30,578 bases of DNA, taken from positions 122,501-153,078 of the forward strand of contig CAUYUJ010018867.1 of NCBI GenBank assembly GCA_963575745.1, in the 5' to 3' direction. Each line of letters begins with the position of its first letter. The first letter of the stretch is position 1. A model generated the notes under the pieces. It was not told the origin of the DNA, ran no database searches, and saw nothing but the letters and a program-made list of their open reading frames with translations. Position numbers and translations under genes: made by a program. This DNA is from Prorocentrum cordatum. Its lineage: Eukaryota; Sar; Dinophyceae; Prorocentrales; Prorocentraceae. Shown one piece after another: positions 24,735 through 30,578 of the stretch.

Positions 24735-27700
24735 GTCGCACGGCGCCTCATCAACCTGGAGGAGCTCGAGTACTCTCTCGCGACCGACGAGGAGCCCTAC
24801 GAGGCAGCTTGCCAGAGCCGCTTCAGCTCGCCAGAGCTGATTGCCGTCTTCGGCGACGTGATCCGCCGGCTGCGGCTCTTGAAAGGCACTCGGGCGGCGA
24901 TTGGCAGGAAAGGCTTCGGCACTGACCTCCAGACCCTGTCAGAGGCGTCGGCGGAGGATTTCATGGAGGCGCTAAACATCGCTAAGCCGGCCGACTGCAT
25001 CGGCTCCGCCATTTCACGCCCGGGCATGCCTGCCAAGGTCAAGACTGCCCTCAGGACGTTGCTACTTAGCACTTCCGATGTCCCTGGCACGGAGGGGCGG
25101 AAAACCGCACTCCGCTTCAACGGGCACGGCAACAACCTCAAGTTCGGCGCGGCCAGCTTCTTCGTCACACCGAACTTCGCAGACACGTACAGCCCGTTGG
25201 TCCTCCAACTCCACGAAGGGCCCGGAAAGCGGAGCCACTTAGACATTCGCGGGGGCGCGGTTGGCGCGGTGGCCAGAGCCGGCGGCGCTTCTCAGCCTGC
25301 TGGCCCTGACCTGCGGAGTCCAGCTCCGGCCATGCCTTCTCTGGAACGGATGCACCAGATAGTGGCAGCAGACCCGCGGGCGCAGGCCAAGTTCTTCCTG
25401 TTGATGACGGAGCTTCACTACCGCTACATCATCGGCTTAGAGCGCCTGTTTGTTGGCCGCACAACGCTAGCCCGACAGGCGGTGACAACGGAGGACGACG
25501 TGGCAGCGTCTCTGCAGCCGTGCGTGGCCCCAGGCACCACTGATGTGCAAGCGCCTTTCGAAGCGCAGGGTCGGGGCTTCACGCACGGCCACGGCAAAGG
25601 CCACAGCGTCATCGGGCCTACGATGGCGTGGCTGCGGTCGGCAGTGGTCGGAGGCCTGCGCACCGCCGCTCGGGAGCTGCGAACTGCGCTTCTTTCCACC
25701 GCGGAGACCGTGCAGTACGAAGCTGCCAACGAGCCCGCACGGCAGCTGGGGCTTCCTGACGTCGCGCCAGAGCCTTTCACAGCCAGGCAGCAACGACAGA
25801 GCCGCATGGACGGAGGGGAAGAGGAGGACGGCACCCTGCGCGACGAGGTGCCTCTCGGCCCGCCAGTGGAGCAGCCGCACCTGGTGGAGGAGCGAGCGCG
25901 GGCAGCCGCAGAGAACCGGATGCCTGCAATCGGCGCTGCAGCGTACCGGGGCCTCCCGCTCACAGGAGCCTTTCAGTCTACGTTTCCAAGCTACCGCCAA
26001 CGAACTAGCTTCGGGCAGCTAGGTGGCGCTCCTCAGCCTGCCATGGCAGCCAGCCATGCTAGCCTCTTCCAGACGAACGAGGATGGAGCGATTCAGGAAG
26101 TCCTCAAGCCCGATGGCTCGCCGGCTTCGGTCGAGGAGATTACCGCAGATGCGGAGGCTTGGGCGGTAGCGTTTAGCCATGACTTCTTTTGCAACATCTG
26201 CTCCAACCACGAGCACGACTGCACCGAGACGTGCGTCAAGTACGTCAAGAAGAAGCTCGAGGCCAAAGAGAGTCTGCGCTCGAACAGAACCCCGTCGTGC
26301 CGCTTCTGGTTCTTTCGCATCCAGCAGCTATGTCTAGCAGGCCGCACCAAGCGAGTGCGTCGGCGCGGCAAGCCTTTGGTCCGGACTCCGTTCATCGACT
26401 TCTCTGATGACCGCAACCAGCGGTGCCGCTGCCAGGTCAAACGCGACCAGCCGTTCAGGAGCTCCAGCAACGACGTCTCTCAAGTGACCAGCCGGTGCAA
26501 CGTGGATTTCCAGTTCTTGATGTGCGCGCCTGACGAGTCTGCCGAGGCAGCAAAAGTGCTTCAGCCTGGTGGTGCTCCTCAGCCTGCCCAGGACGGGCTG
26601 CCTGCGGCCGCCCCAGCTCAGCTGGCCAAGCGCAGAAGGCTTACCAAGAAAACGGCCAGCATGAAGAACCCAGAGTCGGCAATCGCATTGCGCTCATCCA
26701 AACAACTCGGCGGCCGCAAAAAGTGGCTCTACGGTTGTGGCTCCTTGCATCCGACAGATGCATCTGTCGTGGAGAGCTTCCAAGCTGCTTTCCAGAAGGC
26801 TTTCTCCATGGACTTCTACATCACGAAGTACCAGGGCAAGATGATGGAGTCCATGACGCCGCTCTTCCAGTCTATGCTCACCGGCATGCAGCGTCTGGAG
26901 CAGCAGGAGAGGGACGAGAAGGAGGAGGAAGCCCGGAAGGTGCTCAGTGAGGGCGGCGCTGATGGCGAGGACCAGACGCTGGCCAAACGGGGCCGGACGC
27001 GCGAGGATCTCGCTCGCCGCGCTCGGCGGGTCTGTATCCGCCTGGCGTCGATGGCGAACCGGTGCTTCTGGCTCTCCACGACGGAGGTGGCCGTGCATGT
27101 CCTCACAGGCGGCGACTGCCTCCAGTCGCACCACAATGTGCGGCTCTTCACGAGACAATTACAGTGGGCCTGCCAGCAGTGCAAACGCTTGCTAAACCAT
27201 GAAGGTTCGGGCGGGGAGACGCATAATGATCAGGTGCCAATACAAGCAGTCCGCATCCAGATCCCTGACCCCGACAACGAGGAGGAGGACGCAGCAGGTG
27301 ACACCAGCGGTGCTCCTCAGCCTCCTGGAGACACTCCTGCTGGTGATGAGCAAGGTGGCGGTGCGGAGTGTGAGGACATGCACGTGTGCACCACCAGCAC
27401 GAACACGGCCGACGACTACGCCCACAGAGGCCCTCGCCTGCAGACCATGCCGTACTACGTCTACAGGATGTACGTCCGGCGAGTCCTGAAGCCGAGCCGG
27501 GTCAAAGCTTCTGGACCGCGATTCTTCGCCTTCGACAGCCACTACGTCTTGGCTCCGCGGTACATGCAGGAGGTCCAGTTGACGCGGAGTCACGCCCCCA
27601 CCATCGATGGCTTCCAGTGCCCGACCTGGGCACAGGACCCCGAGCAGAACTCGCTCTTCAAGGCCCTCCTCTTCACGCCTTGGGCGTGCGAGTGTCCCCT

Positions 27701-30479
27701 CTCTTGTGGCTGCGTTACTCAGTACAGCCATGTGCTGAGGAACTGCGACTGCCCCGCCGTGCGCCCATACTCGTTCGAGCGGGCCTGGCGGCTTCGGTGC
27801 GCGGAGATCCACGTGTTGGCAGCGCGCGCAGACTCCAGGAGCCGCCTTGCCCGCAAGAGGCTCGTGCTCGCGGACACGACCCTCTTCTCCGAGGTGAAAG
27901 AGCCCCGGGCGAACCTCGAGGAGGGCGAGCTGGTGCTCCTCAGCCTAGCGCACTTCGCAAGGTCCCAGCTGGCGCGGCGCATGCCAGCGGAGGCGGCACG
28001 GCGCATCCTCGCCTTCAGTGACCACCACTGCCGGTGGCACGAGGAACAGTGCACCCTGGCGGAGTTCTGCGCGCACGTGGCGCGAGACGTGCTGGCGCAC
28101 GTGGACCTCGCGGCGGAGGCGCGGGTTAAGCCTCGGCCAGCAACGACTGCACACCTCGAGGCGGATGAAGACTCCGCGAGCGATGCCGAAGGGCTCAAGG
28201 GGCGAGTCCCGCTGGAGCTCGTTGACGTGGGTGGAGGCGGCGGCAGCGACGTAGAGGAGGACGTGGAGGACGCCGAGATTACCGAGATCTCCCGGTTTCC
28301 GCTGCGGGACCACGTCAGAGCAACCGAGCTGGCCCTACAGCAAGACCAACTGCAGCGCTTGGACCAGAAGGGCCGCCTCAGCTACGCCGATAAGCAGTTG
28401 AAGAACCTCGACCGAGCGTACAGCGGCATGCTGCAGCCCAGCTTTGCACTGCCAGCCAGCAGCGGCGCGCGGGAACATCAGGGCACGCGGCTGGACGAGA
28501 CCTTTTCTGACATGCTCGCCCTACAGCGGCAAAGCATTGCGCTCCAAAAGAAGCAAGCGAGCCCGGATGGAGAGATCTTGCCCGATGCTGCGGACGACTG
28601 GCTCCCCAGCGGTGCTCCTCAGCCTGCTGCCGAGGACGCCCAACCAGAACTCGTTCCGCAGCTCTTGGCCATGCAGGGCCCGGCGGCTGTTGCGTGGAAG
28701 CTCGTCACTGATGCCCACTGCACGGAGGAGCAGATTGACGCGGTGGCGTTGTTTGCGTTGTCTCTGCAGAAACGATTTGACGGCAGACCAGACAAGACAA
28801 CGCATCTCCTCCCCGTGGCGTCCGCGACAGGCAACCACAGAGCGATCTGGCTCGGTGGAGGCGGTGTCGGCAAGACGCGCACCCTCTCCAAAGTGGTGGA
28901 GCCGATGGCCATCACTTACTTCGGCGAGCAGGGGTACCTCGGCAAAGCGCAGTCCAACCACGCCGCACACAACCTCGGCCCGCGCGGCAGGACCATGCAT
29001 TCCTCCAATGGCCTGCTCATGTCGGATTCCATGCAGACAGCCAGGCTGCGCCTGACCCCACAGACGCAGAAAAAGCTGGATCGCCTCACAGGCACACTCG
29101 GCGTCGACGTGATCGATGAGCTGGGTGCTGTGCCGGGGCCTTTGCTGCATGCAGATGCACTGCGCACGACCTACGGCAGGGCGTTGCGCTACAACCTGGA
29201 CCCCACGAAGTACATGCGCCCGCAGGAGACGTGGGGACGCATGCCTGTGAAGATCTTGTGCGGAGACTTCTACCAGTTGCCGCCAGTCCCCGCCACCGCT
29301 TCCCTGCTGGCGCCTCACGCGGGCCAATCCTACGAACACCAACAGGGTAGGAAGTTGCTCGCCGACATCGAGTACGTCATCGATTTCGTGCAGATGCAGC
29401 GCTTTACAGACCCGTTGCAACTCGAGGTTCTCCACGCCATGAGAACTCCAGGCGGAAAAAAGATCTCTGACGAGAGCTGGCAGGCGATCGTCAAAACAGA
29501 GGTCGTTAGCTCTAGCGGTGCTGCTCAGCCTGCTGCCAGCAGCAGCCAAGCCGCTCAGCCACCTCAGTGGGACCCTCGGTTGCGTGCAGCACGAGGCTGG
29601 TACGAGTCGGCCTATGAGTGGCGCATCGTCTCTTACGCCATGCATGCACAGGCCAAGCTTGATGCGCACGATGCTGGCCAGCTGCTCTTTTACGTCCCAG
29701 CAATCGACAGACCAGCTGCGCGCCTCGCGAAGCCTGATTACGACGAGATGCGCGCGGAGCCCAACATCGGCGCTACCGCAAAAATGCCGGGGCTGCTGCC
29801 GCTCTTCGTTGGCATGGAGGTCATCCTGACAGAATCCGTCTTGCCGCCGAAGTATGTCCGTGGCGCGCCAGGCAAAGTGGTAGGCATAGAGCTGCACGCT
29901 CTGGAGCCTCCGGTGGAGGGCCGCCCGTCCATTGTCTCGGACGGCGTGGTCGTGCTCTACTACATGCCAAAGGCCGTCTATGTCAAGATCGATGACAGCG
30001 ATGAACTTTTCTTGAAGGCCGCGCCGGTGACAGCTGGCAGTGCTTCTCAGCCTGCCGGCCCCGACCTGCGCGGAGTGCTCGCGATCACCCCGCAGGCGCG
30101 CCCCTGGAAGTTCAAAGCGAAGACAGGTGGCCCGGCCATCGCGGTGTCCAGGACGCAGTTGACCGTGCTGCCCAAAAAGCAGGGGACTCTGCATGGCGTC
30201 CAGGGCAAGACGACGGACCCAGGCTTCATCGTGCACTGGACGTTTCCGCCTGGACTCAAGAAGGAGTCCATTTGGCTTGCCTACTACGTCAGCCTGTCGC
30301 GCCCCAGAAGCTTCAACCAACTCTTGAGCCACGGCTTGCCTGACCGGAACATCATCGAATCCGGCCCCCCGGAACAGATCGCCAAGGCCTTTGCCGAGCT
30401 CTTCACGGACAAGATTGCCGCGACGAAGATCGCTTGCGCGAAGGCCCGACAGCAACTGGGATGGCCTGCGCGAGCTTGA
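24735..30479 (+). CDS. Helitron RepHel, exon 2 (HUH nickase and Pif1-type helicase)
   Basis: It opens [20 protein letters not shown], upstream of the GTG at 24858. Domains: Helitron-like N region (25090-25640; [19 protein letters not shown]); HUH-type motif [10 protein letters not shown], with His codons at 25584 and 25590; a Cys/His cluster ([15 protein letters not shown], near 26190); a tyrosine motif [10 protein letters not shown] with Tyr codons at 26817 and 26829; helicase with Walker A GGGGVGKT (28854-28877), Walker B VIDELGAV (29112), [10 protein letters not shown] (29259-29288), a LHGVQGKT-like motif and YVSLSRPRS (30285). Stop TGA 30477-30479. All catalytic motifs appear intact. With exon 1 the protein is about 3060 aa. 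It nicks and unwinds DNA for rolling-circle transposition. In-frame copies of the 17-bp motif sit in linkers. Confidence 0.87.
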   Translation, partial: VARRLINLEELEYSLATDEEPYEAACQSRFSSPELIAVFGDVIRRLRLLKGTRAAIGRKGFGTDLQTLSEASAEDFMEALNIAKPADCIGSAISRPGMPAKVKTALRTLLLSTSDVPGTEGRKTALRFNGHGNNLKFGAASFFVTPNFADTYSPLVLQLHEGPGKRSHLDIRGGAVGAVARAGGASQPAGPDLRSPAPAMPSLERMHQIVAADPRAQAKFFLLMTELHYRYIIGLERLFVGRTTLARQAVTTEDDVAASLQPCVAPGTTDVQAPFEAQGRGFTHGHGKGHSVIGPTMAWLRSAVVGGLRTAARELRTALLSTAETVQYEAANEPARQLGLPDVAPEPFTARQQRQSRMDGGEEEDGTLRDEVPLGPPVEQPHLVEERARAAAENRMPAIGAAAYRGLPLTGAFQSTFPSYRQRTSFGQLGGAPQPAMAASHASLFQTNEDGAIQEVLKPDGSPASVEEITADAEAWAVAFSHDFFCNICSNHEHDCTETCVKYVKKKLEAKESLRSNRTPSCRFWFFRIQQLCLAGRTKRVRRRGKPLVRTPFIDFSDDRNQRCRCQVKRDQPFRSSSNDVSQVTSRCNVDFQFLMCAPDESAEAAKVLQPGGAPQPAQDGLPAAAPAQLAKRRRLTKKTASMKNPESAIALRSSKQLGGRKKWLYGCGSLHPTDASVVESFQAAFQKAFSMDFYITKYQGKMMESMTPLFQSMLTGMQRLEQQERDEKEEEARKVLSEGGADGEDQTLAKRGRTREDLARRARRVCIRLASMANRCFWLSTTEVAVHVLTGGDCLQSHHNVRLFTRQLQWACQQCKRLLNHEGSGGETHNDQVPIQAVRIQIPDPDNEEEDAAGDTSGAPQPPGDTPAGDEQGGGAECEDMHVCTTSTNTADDYAHRGPRLQTMPYYVYRMYVRRVLKPSRVKASGPRFFAFDSHYVLAPRYMQEVQLTRSHAPTIDGFQCPTWAQDPEQNSLFKALLFTPWACECPLSCGCVTQYSHVLRNCDCPAVRPYSFERAWRLRCAEIHVLAARADSRSRLARKRLVLADTTLFSEVKEPRANLEEGELVLLSLAHFARSQLARRMPAEAARRILAFSDHHCRWHEEQCTLAEFCAHVARDVLAHVDLAAEARVKPRPATTAHLEADEDSASDAEGLKGRVPLELVDVGGGGGSDVEEDVEDAEITEISRFPLRDHVRATELALQQDQLQRLDQKGRLSYADKQLKNLDRAYSGMLQPSFALPASSGAREHQGTRLDETFSDMLALQRQSIALQKKQASPDGEILPDAADDWLPSGAPQPAAEDAQPELVPQLLAMQGPAAVAWKLVTDAHCTEEQIDAVALFALSLQKRFDGRPDKTTHLLPVASATGNHRAIWLGGGGVGKTRTLSKVVEPMAITYFGEQGYLGKAQSNHAAHNLGPRGRTMHSSNGLLMSDSMQTARLRLTPQTQKKLDRLTGTLGVDVIDELGAVPGPLLHADALRTTYGRALRYNLDPTKYMRPQETWGRMPVKILCGDFYQLPPVPATASLLAPHAGQSYEHQQGRKLLADIEYVIDFVQMQRFTDPLQLEVLHAMRTPGGKKISDESWQAIVKTEVVSSSGAAQPAASSSQAAQPPQWDPRLRAARGWYESAYEWRIVSYAMHAQAKLDAHDAGQLLFYVPAIDRPAARLAKPDYDEMRAEPNIGATAKMPGLLPLFVGMEVILTESVLPPKYVRGAPGKVVGIELHALEPPVEGRPSIVSDGVVVLYYMPKAVYVKIDDSDELFLKAAPVTAGSASQPAGPDLRGVLAITPQARPWKFKAKTGGPAIAVSRTQLTVLPKKQGTLHGVQGKTTDPGFIVHWTFPPGLKKESIWLAYYVSLSRPRSFNQLLSHGLPDRNIIESGPPEQIAKAFAELFTDKIAATKIACAKARQQLGWPARA

Positions 30480-30578
30480 GGAGTCATGAGATGCAGGTTG
30501 CGTTGTGGCGGTCCTGTTCAGTCTGTCCGTCTGCATTCGCGTGGTGCTTCTCAGCCTGCATGCGCGTGGTGCTTCTCA
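30480..30578 (+). repeat. Post-RepHel end with tandem 17-bp motif copies
   Basis: After the stop, one perfect motif lies at 30543-30559 and another begins at 30568, 25 bp later, running off the window. Both are preceded by GCGT. No Helitron CTRR terminus with hairpin is visible, so the element end probably lies to the right. Confidence 0.8.

Larger units (their letters stand above)
20840..30055 (+). repeat. In-frame copies of the 17-bp motif within RepHel
   Basis: Copies start at 20840, 21146, 22214, 23012, 23045, 23927, 25284, 26025, 26571, 27309, 28611, 29517 and 30039, with diverged ones near 20867, 21615 and 26556. Each reads Gly/Ser-Ala-(Ser, Pro, Thr, Leu or Ala)-Gln-Pro-(Ala, Val or Pro). 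Flanks often extend the match to AGC before and TGCCGA after. One further copy (27932) is in another frame. All lie in linkers, none inside a catalytic motif. Confidence 0.88.

Noticed and set aside
24283-24840. 185-aa frame across the minisatellite
   Set aside because: The period is a multiple of three so several frames stay open; it has no content beyond the repeat.
28521-30536. 671-aa minus-strand open frame opposite the RepHel helicase
   Set aside because: The + strand has intact helicase motifs here; the antisense frame is open because of GC-rich codon use and shows no domain.

Overview
The window looks like nuclear DNA of a dinoflagellate. The evidence is a Ty1/copia element of the very large type seen in these genomes, LTRs carrying a sequence close to the dinoflagellate spliced leader, GC-rich coding sequence with GT-AG introns that restore reading frames, and dense simple and tandem repeats. 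No bacterial operon, tRNA or rRNA gene was seen. The species cannot be named from the sequence.

Left part (31-10469): a complete LTR retrotransposon. Two identical 143-bp LTRs (TG...CA) are flanked by a 4-bp CTTG duplication, and a primer-binding site of initiator-Met type follows the 5' LTR. Gag is split by a 292-bp A-rich insert that behaves as a phase-0 GT-AG intron. The Pol frame carries a zinc knuckle, aspartic protease, methyltransferase-like domain, GAG-pre-integrase, DDE integrase, copia reverse transcriptase and RNase H. A 517-aa open frame (3385-4938) lies inside Pol in another frame and looks like the genuinely coding frame there.

Middle part (10470-18105): mostly repeats and debris. 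In order: a 12-bp GATC-rich satellite, GGGACACC repeats, a frameshifted non-LTR reverse transcriptase relic, AT-rich DNA, tandem and dispersed short palindromes of form AGCGG-n5-CCGCT, a frameshifted Ala/Pro-rich gene remnant, a C/T-rich block, a 100-N assembly gap, a 1-kb GGA-rich block with ~300-bp higher-order repeats, and a 177-bp tandem duplication.

Right part (18106-30578): a Helitron-type cassette on the + strand. An RPA70-like OB-fold protein gene (18163-20055) precedes a giant RepHel gene. The RepHel is two open frames (to 24217, and from 24735) that join in frame across a 517-bp GT-AG intron filled by a 33-bp minisatellite. It carries N-terminal repeats, a C2H2 finger, a DUF6570-like region, a Helitron-like N domain, an HGH (HUH) nickase with its tyrosines, and a Pif1-type helicase. 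The RPA-like protein would protect ssDNA made by the RepHel during rolling-circle transposition. The Helitron ends were not identified and the right end is cut by the window.

The most unusual signal is a 17-bp motif, GGTGCTTCTCAGCCTGC. It occurs about twenty times, only in 18.1-30.6 kb and always on the + strand. It lies in noncoding DNA and in-frame inside the RepHel, where it encodes Gly-Ala-(Ser/Pro)-Gln-Pro-Ala linkers.
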